From: Punctularia strigosozonata HHB-11173 SS5
Lineage: Eukaryota > Basidiomycota > Agaricomycetes > Corticiales > Punctulariaceae
Length of the DNA stretch: 64,000 nt
NCBI RefSeq assembly: GCF_000264995.1
Contig: NW_006767433.1
Location: forward strand, 2,001,581 to 2,065,580
Direction: 5' to 3'
Under the pieces are notes generated by a model. The model made no database searches and had not been told where the DNA came from. It was given only the letters and a program-made list of their open reading frames with translations. A program made the translations under genes and the position numbers. Shown in pieces: positions 23,801 to 36,786 of the stretch. The stretch's first letter is position 1, and every line of letters starts with the position of its first letter.

Positions 23801-24979
23801 TCATTTCCCTAAGCGCATTTCCGCTCCGGCGAACTCGTCGAGTGCCGTCCGGAACTCCAACTCGGTCAACGACGTGGGACAAGGCGCCCTCCATGGACTT
23901 AGCCAGTTCGGTGTCCTAAACATCTCGTGGCTAAAACAAAGATATAAGGATAAATTACGAGTGCACCTATAGGTACGGCAGTGCTCACTGGAATTCTGTC
24001 AGCCTGATCTGCCATGGCGGAAACTCGTGCAATTCCAAGGGAGTACGAGGAGCCCTGTTGCCGTATACATTGTGTACAATCAATAGGTCCGGTGGTGGTA
24101 ACCCGTGAGGACCTTGTATACGTTTCAGGAGGACCCACTGACACATTACTCAGAACTGACCTTCAAGGATATTTTGTATTGTCTCAACAGAGAGCGAATC
24201 GGAAGAATATCTTTCCACCCCAGTCGATGCCTGACTCATTCGTTCGCCGAAGGTACGCGCGATCTGGACTATAGCCGGTTTCGAGCCATGCGCAGAGACA
24301 ATATGCACCGTCAAAGGATGTGCTCCTTGAGATGTTTTGCTGACTAGTACGAGATTAACGATATAGCGCAGGTTAGCTTGCGGAAGCATCCCACCTGCGG
24401 AATACCGCCTCTTGACGCCGAACTTCGGAACCTGAAGTTTTCGAGCGGGTATACCACCAGATGTGATGGTCATCACGCGAAGATGAAGTCCCAGCTCGAA
24501 GTGATCAGGTGACAAAGGCCTTGAGTCAGAGGAATCAGAGAGAGGGGGTGTAAGAGGATACGCTATTTCGTGATTGCTCTGGTCCATTTGTTCGTCACAT
24601 GAAGCGGATACAATTCGTCCACGGATGTCCGACACCCGCTCCACAAGAAGTCCTGAGAATCTATCAAAAGGGGCTGGATATGTGCTGCTGCTTGCAAACG
24701 CGTACCTTCGCGATCATAGACCGTTAACCTAGGAATACGAGCGGCACGGCACCAGGTAGCCGCATTTTCAACGGTATTGAGCAAGGCAGTGACCGTAGCT
24801 TGCAAGTTTTCTTCTGTATTCGATGCAAGCACGACTGCTAGGTGCTGTGGAGTTTTGCGACGATGCGCTAGGAGGGAGTGTGGTTGCCTGCTGAAGCGGT
24901 AGCGAACGGAGGCCAGCAACGTGACTACCGTGTAAAGACAGTGCAGCAGACGCAGAACAACTGAAGCTACGACAGGCAT
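23801..24979 (-). CDS. NUS1: Dehydrodolichyl diphosphate synthase subunit NUS1 (NgBR)
   Basis: NUS1 pairs with Rer2/Srt1 to form the ER cis-prenyltransferase that makes the dolichol backbone for N-glycosylation. The first ATG is at 24979 (MPVVASVVLRLLHCLYTV), giving an N-terminal membrane anchor. The next conserved block is AATWCRAARIPRLTVYDREG. A long hydrophilic insertion (PLTPPLSDSSDS) separates this from LTVHIVSAHGSKPAIVQIAR. The C-terminal exons restore PPWQIRLTEF and, after the last intron, EFAGAEMRLGK before the TGA at 23801-23803. The terminal Arg-Leu-Gly is the RxG motif required for catalysis in eukaryotic NUS1/NgBR complexes, so the subunit looks functional. Confidence 0.9.
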
Positions 24980-25219
24980 AGCGGACACGACGAGGCGTCA
25001 ACGTTTCTATGAGCGCTCACTGGATTTCGAGATGCACAGGCATACTGGCGGCCGAGGACATGCAGCGACTGACGCGACGTGGAGCTTTATTTCGAGCAGT
25101 CTTCATGAAGCGCTGCATGCACAGCCACGGGCTTATGACCGGTTAATATAGATAGGACTGCGCAAACAAAAGTTCGAAATACAAGAGAACATCGTAAGTA
25201 ACGCGACAAACCACGTCGT

Positions 25220-26255
25220 CTATCTCAACGCGGGCTCGTCAACATCCTGGAGGCCACGTTTAATCTTGAGCAACATAGCAGTCTTCCAGTTGTCGAGCTT
25301 CATCACTTGGTCGTACTCCACAACCGCACCAGTGAATGTTTCCTGATCATCGTTCTCGACAGCATCGGTCAGAATATTGACAAATTTGGCTTCGCGGGTG
25401 GATGCAAAGGTCGTGTCCAACGCGGTGTACTTCTGCATGTTGCGCTTGCATAGCACGGTGTCCTGGATCGGTTGTCAGAAGATGACGCGAAGGAGCACAC
25501 CAAGGAAACCTAACCCTCATCGCTAATGCACAAAGGCTGGCTCGGAGCCAGTACTCTTTGACGCTGTAGCGCGTGAGATTCGAGGTGAGAGAGTGATCGG
25601 CGACCTGTTCATAACGTGCTATTGCTTGAGGGTAATCCTCGAGTTCTGCATGAAGATCGGCTGCATCCTTGTAACATGCGTTCGCCGTCCTATATACGAG
25701 ATCATCATGAGCTGGTATACGCAGGTCCACGAGAGTGAGAACTCACGCCTTAGCGTCCTCCTGGTCATACCATTCTCCTGCGCGCTCGTAGCTCTCACAG
25801 GCCCTCCGCATATCGTGAAGCTCCTGCAAGTATATCTGCGCGATCTCTTTCTCCCGATCGGCTGCTTGTCTGAATCTGCCGCCCTTGGTCAAAAATTCGA
25901 TAGTTTGACCCAACGCCATGATAGCCACTTCGGGAACCGATGAGCACCCGCATCCATCAATACGTCGCTTGTACTTACGATCAGGGTGCCCCTGCTTGTA
26001 CGCCTTCGCGGCATTCCACCAGGCGTTGGCGGCTTCGTTCAGTTCCTTGCACTTCTCTCTGCATTCCGCTTCCTTTGCGAACGCGTCACCTGCTGCTTGA
26101 AACTGTTTGTCTAGCTTGAAGGCGTTGGCGGCTTGCTGGAACAGGTCGCCGCCTTCTTCCCATTTGGTGGTACTGGACGAGAACCAGCCAGAGGACGAGG
26201 CTGCCTTCTTCTCTGCTTTCTCGAGGAGAGCCTGTGCAGGCGATTTGGCAGGCAT
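25220..26255 (-). CDS. SEC17: Alpha-SNAP (Sec17) vesicle fusion adaptor
   Basis: Alpha-SNAP loads the ATPase NSF/Sec18 onto cis-SNARE complexes so that they are disassembled after membrane fusion. The start is ATG 26255 (MPAKSPAQALLEKAEKKA), with WFSSSTTKWEEGGDLFQQAA as the first helices. TPR-like helical repeats follow: CKELNEAANAWWNAAKAYKQ, ADREKEIAQIYLQE, ACESYERAGEWYDQEDAKA, and YPQAIARYEQVADHSL. The C-terminal Sec18-stimulating region reads EYDQVMKLDNWKTAMLLKIK and ends EPALR at 25220. Four short introns interrupt it. Length and order match the family. It is divergent from the acetylglucosamine mutase gene with 367 bp between starts. Confidence 0.95.
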
Positions 26256-26622
26256 GGTTGATGGTAAGCTGCAGGGTGGAACACCCGTAGTACCAAGGCT
26301 GTGGCAATCTCCGGCTGTCACACGTGTTGTCGTCATAGCCTCAAGCGCTGCGTTCGGGCATTGGGGGTTTGAACAGCTATACAACATCGCGATTACGACC
26401 ATACTGTTGCCCCCACTACTCTCTATAATACGAGATTGGACAAGAAATATTGCAGTGCGTGTAACACGGCTGTGACGGATCTCTGCGATTTCTCATCAGA
26501 ACTTCACTGCGCTGCACCGGGTCGCTCATAATATGCATTATGCATCACGACGCGTATAGTCTTCAGACCGCTTGCAATCGCCTTTCAAAAGCAGATCCTC
26601 CGCTACTGATTCAACAAACGGG

Positions 26623-28533
26623 ATGACTTCTTCAATCATTCACGACATCAAGCCTCTCGCCGATCTGCACCCCAAGCCGGAATCGGTTCATTTTCAATAC
26701 GGCACCGCCGGTTTTAGGACTCTGTACGTAGCGTCAAGTCCTCAATACAAACATAGGCTGACGAGTAGAGGACAGAGGTCATGTGCTGGACTCTGTCCTG
26801 TTCCGCGTAGGCATACTTGCAGCTTTGAGGAGCAAGAAGCAGGATGGCAAAACCATCGGAGTGATGGTCACCGCTTCGCATAACCCAGAAGTTGTGAGAT
26901 AGGCCCATCTTGATCGCGCCGCCATTACCACTCAGATCGTTAACAGGACAATGGTGTGAAACTTGTTGATCCTCGTGGCGAGATGCTCGAAAGCTCCTGG
27001 GAAGCGCATGCCACCAATATCGCCAATGCACCCACCACGGACGCCCTCGTCGCTGGTCTGGTCAAATTTGTAGATGATTTGAAGATAGATTTATCCAAGC
27101 CCGCGAGGGTTGTATATGCCCGTGACACTAGGCCTTCTGGAGCCGCCCTGGTGTCTGCACTAGACGACGGTTTGAAGGCCCTCGGCGCAGAAGTTCGGGA
27201 TGCTGGTGTGACGACAACACCGATTCTGCATTACCTGGTCAAGGCGATCAATACCAAGGGTACATCTGATTCATACGGGGATGACTCGGAGGAGGGGTAC
27301 TACCAGAAATTGAGCTCTGCCTTCAAAAGGCTGGTGGTGAGTTACTGGGCACATGCTCTTGACGCGTTTCGTAACCACTGCTATAGAAAGGGCGGCCAGC
27401 CATACCTCCGTTACTGATTGACTGTGCAAACGGAGTTGGTGCATTTGCTGCTGAAAAGCTCGCTCAGCATTTGCAAGATTCCATCACCTTCATCTTGGCA
27501 AACACGTCAACAACAACTCCAGGTGCTCTGAATAACGCGTGCGGCGCTGATTTCGTCAAGACGCAACAGAAACTTCCGCCTTCTCTCGAGGGCAAACTGA
27601 AGTCCGGACAGCGGGCGTGCAGTCTGGACGGAGATGCCGATCGTCTGATGTACTTCTACCTCGACGAGCATAGTCAATTCCACATGCTCGACGGCGACAA
27701 GATCGCTGCCCTTGTGGCTGCGTTCATCGGGGAACTGGTCAAGGCCGCTGGCCTCGACGAAGACATCAAAGTGGGCATCGTGCAAACTGCGTACGCTAAC
27801 GGCGCTTCCACGAAGTACTTGGCTGACGTGAGTCTTGTAACTCCGCGTCCAACCTACGTTCTGACCTCCCCCTATCAGAGGGTACCAGTGAAATGTGTGC
27901 CCACCGGCGTTAAACACCTGCATCATGCTGCGGAGAGCTTCGATATCGGCGTGTATTTCGAAGCCAATGGGCATGGTACAGTCCTGTTCTCCCGCGAGAC
28001 ACAGGAGAAGCTTAGATCACACGAGCCAACATCTCCCGCTCAATCCACCGCGCAGGGCCACCTCATCGCTCTGACCGAACTGATCAACCAAACCGTCGGG
28101 GATGCATTGTCGGACATGCTGCTCGTGGAGGTCGTACTGGCACACAAATCATACACCGGCATCGAGTGGGATGCGTTATATGCAGACCTGCCGAACCGTC
28201 TTGTCAAAGTGGTGGTTGGGGATCGTAATGCCTTTAGGACAGTGGATGCAGAACGCCGCTTGGTGAGCCCTGCAGGGCTGCAAGAGAAGATCGACGCTCT
28301 CGTAGGCGGATTCGAAGGTGGAAGGTCTTTTGTCCGCCCAAGCGGTACAGAAGACGTCGTACGAGTGTATGCGGAAGCTTCCTCACGTGTTCAGGCGGAC
28401 GGTAAGCCATTCACCTCAGGAAGAGCCGTACGCTTTTCTGAACGGATCCACAGAACTCGCGTTTCGCGTTGCTGGCCTTGTTTACGATCAGGCAGGCGGA
28501 GATCCCGCGAAGCGTCCTGTCGAGTTCCTGTGA
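26623..28533 (+). CDS. PCM1: Phosphoacetylglucosamine mutase
   Basis: Converts GlcNAc-6-phosphate to GlcNAc-1-phosphate on the route to UDP-GlcNAc, used for chitin, N-glycans and GPI anchors. The start is ATG 26623 ([18 protein letters not shown]), followed by [11 protein letters not shown]. The phosphoserine loop is VTASHNPE and [19 protein letters not shown] follows after a short intron. RDTRPSG and the Mg2+-binding DGDADRLMY motif are present. [12 protein letters not shown] marks domain 3, and [14 protein letters not shown] is the phosphate-binding loop of domain 4. The last intron joins QAD to [16 protein letters not shown]. It ends PVEFL at TGA 28531-28533. All catalytic motifs are intact. 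Confidence 0.95.
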
Positions 28534-28747
28534 TAATGATGTTCCAAGTTTCGAAGTGCATTTCATTGGCATATGCACGACAAGAATCCGATGGTTTATT
28601 ATATGACTGACGTCGATCGCAGTCGAAACCACGCGTTCATATAGATGACACCAGGGAGCCTAGCGAAGACCAATCCCCCTAATGCCGGATACATGCAATT
28701 CATAAGATCAGCGTTGATTGAAGATCAAGCGTTGTACAACTTTTGCA

Positions 28748-29625
28748 TCACGATATCTTCGCGTTAGAGAAATCGAGCTCTGGATGAGCTGCTTTGAACT
28801 TCTCCAATGCCTACGACACTTAGTCAGTACGGACACACCAGACAAGCATGGAACGCTTCGGACCTCCATCTTTTTCAGCTCATCAGAAGTGGGTTTTCCC
28901 ATTTGCTGAAAACTCATGAGCATCGATTCAGTGACTTTGATCCCTGAATTACCTTCTGTTGTTGATCAAACTGCAGAAGCAGCTTGTTGAATGCCTGCAG
29001 CCTGACAGAAATGCATACGACGTACCATCATCTTCTCGACCATAGCCCTGCAAGACAAAGATCAATACAATGCTCAAGCATGCCTAGTATTGTATCACCT
29101 CGTGTCGCCGTCCAGGTCGCTCAACTTGCTGTTCTCCGGTTGGATCTTCGTAGTGTCGATCTTCGGATGGTGGGTAAGGACGTTCTCCCACCATTGCTGT
29201 TTGTTCAACTTCTCGAGATGGATATGCACTTCTTCCTGATCCTCTGTATACATGTTAGCGAGATATATGACCAGTATTGCGGCTGAACTAACGGAGGGTC
29301 CAAGTACTATCCTCGATCTTAATCTCCTTGCACAACTCTCCATCCATAATCGGTTCTTGGCCTTTGAGGCCGACCGTGAGTTTCTTCTTTCCGATATAAA
29401 CATTGAGGCTTTTGCCGCGTGTCCCTTTTGGTACGGGAATCACTATGTCCAGTTCACCAAGCTCCTGCTTCCAGGTATATGGCAGTTCTGAGCCGGTATA
29501 GGTTAGCTGCAAAGGATGTGAGATGTCGGCTCACGGGCCTGCTCTTGAGCTTCGCGTTCGCGATCCTCTTTATCTTTCGCTTCCCTCTCTTCGGGGGTGA
29601 GTTTATCGTATTCTTCAGGAGTCAT
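28748..29625 (-). CDS. nudC: NudC nuclear movement protein
   Basis: NudC is a CS-domain (p23/Hsp20-like) cochaperone that stabilises dynein-pathway proteins and is required for nuclear migration in hyphae. The start is ATG 29625 ([18 protein letters not shown]), a charged N-terminal helix. The CS domain follows: [36 protein letters not shown], then STWTL and [20 protein letters not shown]. The tail has [44 protein letters not shown] and [19 protein letters not shown], ending at TGA 28748-28750. At least five introns interrupt it, leaving exons as short as about 20 nt near 28980-29035. Confidence 0.95.
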
Positions 29626-29830
29626 GGTTAGGGTGAAGGTGTATGCTATCAGATAGGCAGGCGCGTTCGCGTTACCTCAGGCGCCGGTCACGGGGGTCTG
29701 CGTCACGAGGAAAAGTCACCGGTCACCCGCGCCGCCTTTGCCTCCCGCTGCTGCTTGCTGCTCGCTTGCCCAATCTGCCGTCGATTCTCGGCTCAGATAG
29801 ACATAATCGAGGTCGTCGGACTCGTAATCT

Positions 29831-32298
29831 ATGGCGAACCATGATCCGTGGTGGGACTTCGAGGTGCCTGCAATTGCTTGTAGGCCACAAATGCATTCCT
29901 CTGACACCGACGCTGTTCCCAGACTTTGAGGCACAACATCAAGCAAAACACGGTGGACAGGTTAAAACACATCATCAGCGGCCTCAACGACGAATGTTCT
30001 ACCAATATCTCCAAGACCGGCAAGAAGCAGGAACTCATCGATAGAATCAACGGCGCTCTCGACGGTTGGCGGCAAGCGTCGCATACCGAGAAATGGACGA
30101 AGGCGAAATCGGTCCTGTATCAGGTTCGAAATTCCGGAACGTAAGTGCTATTTCTTCATTTCTCCTCGCGCCATCAGCGGAATCCCATTCGGCTATATAC
30201 AACCAACCCGTCGTATAGGTACACGGCCAACAAGATGTCATCGGAAGGCACGCCGACATATAGTTCGACATACCCCGTTGCCGGCTCCAGCAAGCTGCAT
30301 TCGACTACTCCTACTGCTGTATCTTCCATCGGGCGATATGATACCGCGACTCCACGGAAACCGGTTGCCTCCCTGCCAACTACCGTGTCAAGACCCCGTG
30401 TGTCCAGTTTGTCGCCTTCAGTAGGCTATAATACTCATCCAGTATCCGCTAGAAATACGTTTTCAAACTTCCCCTTTCCTTCGAGCGGAACAAGTAGTTT
30501 CCACCGTCGTGGAGTGTCCTGGTATGCGACCTAGGCGTCTGCATTACCTCTCGTGGTACTGCCATACTGATGTGCCTTCAGAATCCAGCAGCGCCATGGA
30601 CAGGAGGCAACAATCTCTCGTCTTCAGCTTGACTCAAGATCAGATCGCGAAGTTGAACTCCACCAGGTGGGCATTCAACGCATTGCGAAACTGGGCGGCA
30701 TTAACCCCCATCCCCAGCCCCAAATATCAACTTCGCTTGTATTGCACCTCCAATACGTATTATACTCCAGGACAGTGGTCGGGTTCTCTTTGTCCAATCG
30801 AATTCCCGCCCACGTGTGAGGTCCGAGTCAACAACGTGCAACTGTCAGCCAATCTTAAGGGTCTCAAGAAGAGGCCGGGTACAGCCCCACCAGCTGACCT
30901 GGGAAAGTCCATAAGACAAGTGGGTCAGAATCGCGTCGAAATGGTGTATGTCAACAGCCAGCAAGGAACGCCGGCAAAGGTGAACCATTCCATATCCTAC
31001 ACGGAGTATACGCTAAATCCACCGCCCAGAAATATTATATGGTTGTGCAGCTGGCAGAAGTAACCACCGTTGAGCAGCTCGTTGATCGTGTCAAAAAGGG
31101 TAAATACAAGTCCAAGGATGAGATCCTTGCTACCAGTGAGTGTCGTAACACCTACGTTTGTTAGCGTATATGCACTCACACCGTCGCAGTGAAAGCTGCT
31201 GCAGCACAGGAAGATGACGATATCGTCGCCGGTCCTCAAAAGATGTCTCTGAAGGATGCTGTGCATATCTCTCCTCTCCAGAATCTGAGAAAACCACGCC
31301 TGACTTACTGCTCGATGTAGTTGACATTCGTACGCGTCGGTGATCCGTGCCGAGCCGCGTCCTGCCCGCATCCTCAGTGCTTCGATGCAACGACCTGGTT
31401 TACCGTCATGGAGCAGACGACAACTTGGTTATGCCCTGTATGTGAGCGTGTCCTTGATCCGAAGGATCTCATCATAGACGGGTACGTATTTTTACGCGTT
31501 GATGCCTATTACCTATTAATGTGACTGCGCAGATACTTTGAAGACATATTGAAGCAGACTCCGGAGAGTCTGGAGGACGTCATGGTCGAAGCAGATGGTG
31601 AATGGCATAGTCAAGACAACCGATATGCGTCACCTGGATGGAAGGCCTCACATCCATATATTCCCCCTCCACCCACACCATCCACACAACGACGGCCATC
31701 TCCTAAGCTCTCACCTCGGGTTGATGCGGAGAAAAAGAAGAAACCCAACGGTGATGCGATTCTCGTACTCGATGATTCCGATGAAGAGGACGAAGGCCGT
31801 GTCAAGAGGGAACTATCACCTACCAATCCGCTCAGTGCGGAGAACTCGCTGGATGGCACCCTTCCTCCGCAGTCTCAACTCTCGCGCGCCGCTAGTACAG
31901 TGATCGAGAGCGATGTCATCGATCTGACCGTTGACGATGAAGACGAGCCGGTTGTCCGATCCGTCGCAGGTCGCAAGCCGGAGAAACGGAAGGCTCCAGA
32001 CACGGGTACCCATTCGGAGCATGTATGGAAGAAATCTCGAACAGACTCTATCAGGCCGAACGGTCACGCCAACGGCACCCAACCTGCGACTCCGAGTATT
32101 CCGGTGTACAGCTCCGCACCATATACATATCCACCTCAATCAGCACGACCGTCAGCGAGTCGGACGCCGTCTGGTTCCGGACCGAACGTGTATGCGTCAA
32201 ACGTAACTTCCCAGTTCTACTCCACGACAACGGGATACCCTGCAAACCGAGATGGTTATCACAGTCAGAATCGGACGAATGGGTCTTCGAGATGGTGA
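29831..32298 (+). CDS. PIAS/Siz-type SUMO E3 ligase (SP-RING)
   Basis: Nuclear SUMO ligase that bridges Ubc9-SUMO and substrates. The start is ATG 29831 (MANHDPWWDFE); a 61-nt intron joins it to TLRHNIKQNTVDRLKHII, the SAP DNA-binding domain, which ends near KKQELIDRINGALDGW. A Ser/Thr-rich linker is followed by the PINIT domain, including YQLRLYCTSNTYYTPGQWSG and VEFPPTCEVRVN-like sequence (here IEFPPTCEVRVN). The SP-RING reads SLKDALTFVRVGDPCRAASC after an intron, then HPQCFDATTWF and TTWLCPVC, so the zinc ligands are present. The C-terminal tail carries DDSDEEDE and VIDLTVDDEDE, SUMO-interaction-like acidic motifs. It ends at TGA 32296-32298. Divergent from nudC. Confidence 0.93.
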
Positions 32299-32517
32299 TT
32301 TTTCCCTAGTGTACTATGTATGTAGTGTCCGTAGAGGTTTTCGTGTTTACGGTAGAGCGTCATAATCATTGCGCGGGCTTCTTGAACGCCCGACTCCCGA
32401 GGCTCGGGCCGACGGGAGGATGTGATTGGACGAGGCGTGTGAAGTGTGGGCGTGTGCTCGGCCAATACCGGAGCCCCAGCGAGTTCATAAGGGAAATTTG
32501 TGCCATCACGCATCCTC

Positions 32518-32571
32518 TCATCCTGTCCACCACAACCCCCACTCCCTCCCTTCTTTCCTCTCCCTCCAAAA
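32518..32571 (+). promoter_or_regulatory. Pyrimidine-rich leader of the ADP/ATP carrier gene
   Basis: About 45 of the 50 bases before the start codon are C/T-rich (CCACTCCCTCCCTTCTTTCC and similar), followed by CCAAAAATGGCG, a strong start context. CT-rich initiators of this kind mark highly expressed fungal genes. Confidence 0.6.
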
Positions 32572-33842
32572 ATGGCGGACGTGAAGAAATCCAAGACTCC
32601 TAAGGAGTTCCTGAGTGCGTTGCGTCGCACTTGCGGTCTTCGTGCGCATTGACACTTGCTGACCTGGCACTTTTTGCACAGCTGATTTCATGATGGGTGG
32701 TGTGTCTGCGGTTCGTATACGTGTCATTTTGTCTTGCGACGATATCCGAATCATTCCCGTTTTTCAGGCTGTTGCCAAGACCTCCGCTGCGCCCATTGAG
32801 CGTATCAAGCTCCTTGTCCAGAACCAGGATGAGATGGTGAGTTATACGCGACACGTTTTGGTTGCATACCGAGTCCGTTTCCCCAGATCAAGCAAGGTCG
32901 TCTCGCGGAGCCCTACAAGGGCATCTCCGACTGCTTCGTCCGCACCTACAAGGACGAGGGCCTGATCTCCCTCTGGAGAGGAAACACTGCCAACGTCATC
33001 CGGTACTTCCCCACCCAGGCCTTGAACTTTGCCTTCAGTGCGTGATGACGTGTCGCGTGGTCTTGTGACGATATTCATGTTGTCGTGCAGAGGACTACTT
33101 CAAGTCCCTCTTCGGCTTCAAGAAGTCGGAAGGCTACTGGAGGTGGTTTGCTGGCAACGTTGCCTCTGGTGGTGCCGCTGGTGCATCATCGCTGCTCTTC
33201 GTGTACTCGCTCGACTATGCCCGTACTCGTCTCGCAAATGACGCCAAGTCGGCGAAGGGTGGAGGAGCTCGCCAGTTCAACGGCCTCGTCGATGTCTACA
33301 AGAAGACCCTTGCTTCCGACGGTATCGCTGGTTTGTACCGTGGCTTCGTGCCCTCCGTCGTCGGTATCATCGTCTACCGTGGCCTCTACTTCGGTGTCTA
33401 CGACTCGCTCAGTACGTTTCCACGCTCGCCAACGTTGGCACCGCATTCTGATTGATCATACAGAGCCCGTGGTTCTCGTCGGTGCTCTTGAGGGCTCGTT
33501 CTTGGTCTCCTTCTTGCTCGGCTGGGGTGTCACGATCGGCGCTGGTCTCGCTTCGTACCCTCTTGACACTATCCGGTGCGTGTCCTGACTCACAGCGATG
33601 TTTTATTTTGCTCAATATGCTTGTGTAGTCGTCGTATGATGATGACCTCTGGTGGCACTCAGCACTACAAGAGCATGTTCGATGCTGGCTCTCAGATCAT
33701 CGCCAAAGAGGGTTCGAAGTCGCTTTTCAAGGGTGCAGGTGCCAACATTCTTCGTGGCGTTGCTGGCGCCGGTGTGCTTTCGCTCTACGACAAGCTCCAG
33801 CAGGTGATGTTCGGCAAGGTCTACTCCGGTGGATCTGGCTAA
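32572..33842 (+). CDS. AAC: Mitochondrial ADP/ATP carrier
   Basis: Inner-membrane antiporter exchanging cytosolic ADP for matrix ATP. Short exons spell [34 protein letters not shown] (helix 1 and PxE/D signature, [15 protein letters not shown]), then [20 protein letters not shown] and [20 protein letters not shown]. Repeat 2 includes [16 protein letters not shown] and repeat 3 [21 protein letters not shown] is the nucleotide-carrier signature specific to ADP/ATP carriers. It ends VYSGGSG at TAA 33840-33842. Six introns, including three within the first 450 bp, and strongly C-ending codon use (a mark of high expression) stand out against its neighbours. Confidence 0.97.
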
Positions 33843-34186
33843 ATGCACTTGGAGTTCGTGAGCTAGTGGTACTGGTCCCAGGATGTAGTTTCTTATCCTT
33901 TATAATTGGCGTTTTACGAACAATAGACCTGCTGGTTATCCTTAACATGCGGCGTGCTGTTGCGTAGGATTATCGTCGATGACTATTGGTATATATCGCG
34001 GTATAGAGCACAATTCTGAACTGAGGAGCCAAGGATCTCCATGAACTTGACAGACGGGCGCGCCGGGACTTCGCGGATGAATGATGGTGCACGTTGAGTG
34101 GTGTTCATTGTGGTGGGAATTTCGCATCTTGCGTTCAGCCTCACCGAGTGTCAAGCACTACCAGCCATTGCCCAGTTACATATCCG
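33843..34186. other. Intergenic region
   Basis: 344 bp holding the ADP/ATP carrier 3' UTR and the upstream region of the helicase gene. No gene or repeat was seen. Confidence 0.5.
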
Positions 34187-36786
34187 ATGCAATGCCTCGG
34201 CGTTGTCTTGCACGGTAGATTTGCAGCGCCTTTCCTAGCCCGATCAGCAAGTTCTGCAGCACCCATCACACTCCGCCCGTACCAGGAATCATGTCTACAA
34301 GCATGCATGGAGGCTCTCGCAGGAGGTGCTACCCGGATCGGTGTCTCGCTCCCTACGGGAAGCGGTAAGACCACTGTGTTCATGTCTTTACTCTCCCGGA
34401 TTGCCCCGCCCAGAGACAATCCGTGCGCCACCCGATCTTTGGTCATAGTGAACAGCATAGAACTTGCCAGACAGTCTGCTGCCGCGGCCGAAGCTCTGCA
34501 TCCGGAATGGAGGGTGGAGATAGAACAGGGGGCTAAATATCAAGCATCCGGCCTTGCAGACGTGTGAGAATGTACCGTCCCACTTCTTTAACTTGCTTCT
34601 GACGCGCCTTACTTGCATACTAGTACAGTGGCAACGTATCAGACATTGCTGCAAACCCAGCGACTAGCGAAGTTCGTGCCATCATCACTCAAGGGTGTGG
34701 TGGTAGATGAAGCCCATCATGCTGCTGCCCCCTCGTAAGTCCAGAGCGCTCACTGGGTTGTGGCGAGTGTCTTGACTTGTCCAAGATATCGGCGCATACT
34801 TTCCCATTTCGATGCCAACATTCGTAACCCGGATGCTTCCTTCGTACCCCCGGACATACCACATCAAATTCCTATCGTCGGGTTCTCCGCTACATTCAGC
34901 CGCCATGATGGTCTGGCGTTGGGATCAGTCTTCGAACGCATCGTTTACCATCGAGACTGGCTGGAAATGATCAAGGATCAATGGTTAGTAAAGCACAATC
35001 TTACCGTGTTTTCGTGTGGCTCAGCCTTTTCCAGGCTCAGTGATGTACGGTTCACCTCTGTGCATGCCAACATCGACTTGAGCAATGTAACCATCAGCGC
35101 TCGTACCGGTGACTTCAACGCCACTAGCTTAGCGCATATCATCAACACCCCTACTGTGAACAAATTGATTGTTCAAGCGTGGTTGGATAAGGCCGGTGAG
35201 TGATTTGATTCATACGCACACGACATGAGGGCTAATTAACGCTGCGCAGCGGATAGGAAGTCCACGTTGGTGTTCTGCGTCAATATACACCACGTCAGAG
35301 AGCTGACGCGGGCGTTCCGCGACGCTGGGGTTGACGCTCGCTATATACACTCCGGCACTCCCGCCGCCGAACGGGCTGCGCTTCTTGCGTCGTTTCGAGC
35401 CGAACAGTTTCCCGTTCTGCTGAACTGCGGTACGGCGTTCAACATGTGCACTGGATGCACTCTGATCTATCGCTCGTAGCCATACTCACGGAAGGAGCTG
35501 ACATTCCCAATATCGATTGCGTAATGGTTGCACGCCCTACGCGCTCGAGAAATGTGTTTGCTCAGATGGTAGTATGACAAAACCGTGAAATTAGCTGCAC
35601 CTGACGAAATACATCAGGTCGGACGTGGAATGCGCCTTTCTCCGAATACAGGGAAGAAAAACTGTCGAATCATCGACTTTGTCGATAGCACTTCCCGAGT
35701 CACAGGAATTGTTTCCACGCCGACACTCTTCGGACTGGATCCTACAGAAACCATTGATGGTCAGTTGTCAACCATCGTCGCCGATTACCTTAACAAACAA
35801 TCCAGCGCAAGGATATAGATGCATCCACGGACTCTCTGGAGGAAAGAGCTGCGAAAGCAGAGAATAATACAGGAATGGAACTGTCCCGGCATGACACTTC
35901 TTCAGATGTGCCCAATCCGAAGACAGTCACCTATATCGACCATGAAAATCCATTCTCACTCGCGCACAGTGCATCTGGCGCCCCCCATATCACCCAGATG
36001 AGTAGGAACGCGTGGGTTGGCTGTGGTGGTGAAGTCTACGTACTGGAGTGTCTTGGAAAGGGCTATATTCGGATAGAACCGGTGGAACCGAAGACAGGTC
36101 AGTCGTGCGTTGTCAAGGGTACCCGAACGAAATTCGAAGGATTTTCAGATATGGATGAAGTTGCTTTTCAGGCGCATTTCACACCGGCCATGATGGATAA
36201 AGGGACGGCCCAAGCACTACGATTGTCGCCTTTCGCAAGGAGCCGAAAAATCCTCAGCGCGTCTAGTCTCAGCGATGCAATCAAAGGATGCGACACATAT
36301 GCCGCGACTAAGGTCTTGTTTGGTCCGATGTCTCTGGGGTAATTCAGACCTCTCTCTAAATCATCACGATGGCACTAATCATGTTTCAGGCTTCTCCGTT
36401 CTGCGAGGTGGAGGACACATCCTGCCACCGAAAGTCAGAAGGCGTTTGTCGCAAAGCGCTGGCGTGTTCGGCCCCAGACTGTACTTGATGAAGGCGGGAA
36501 GAGCGACGGGGGTGCAAGCCTGACATCAGGAGAACGAATTGTTACGCTCACCAAAGGAGAAGCAGCTAATATCATCACTCGCCTGAAGCATGGCGCACAG
36601 GTGATTCATATTTGCTCGCTCATGCTCTCGCAGTTGACATGTGCCTGATGACAGTCCCGGTGGGAAAAGAAGATGAAGGCTGCTCAGAAGATTGAGAGTG
36701 CAGCATCAGAAGCCTTGCTCAAAGAGAAGATCAGACGAAGTCGAGAGAACGTCAGGGTTGGACCTCTGAGGGCTATTGACTCGTGA
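34187..36786 (+). CDS. IRC3: IRC3-like mitochondrial superfamily 2 helicase
   Basis: ATP-dependent DNA helicase/translocase related to yeast Irc3, which maintains mitochondrial DNA. The ATG at 34187 ([20 protein letters not shown]) gives an Arg-containing, acid-free N-terminus fitting a mitochondrial presequence. Motifs in order: [15 protein letters not shown] (Q-like), PTGSGKT (I), VATYQTLL (Ib region), DEAH (II), GFSATFSR (III), [12 protein letters not shown] (IV), [14 protein letters not shown] (V) and GRGMR (VI). The Irc3-type tail follows, with [30 protein letters not shown] and [13 protein letters not shown], and a basic C-terminal region ([10 protein letters not shown]) ending at TGA 36784. 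About ten introns interrupt it. Confidence 0.88.

Noticed and set aside
24563-24988. NUS1 start at 24988
   Set aside because: The codon at 24988 is GTG; the first ATG in frame is 24979.
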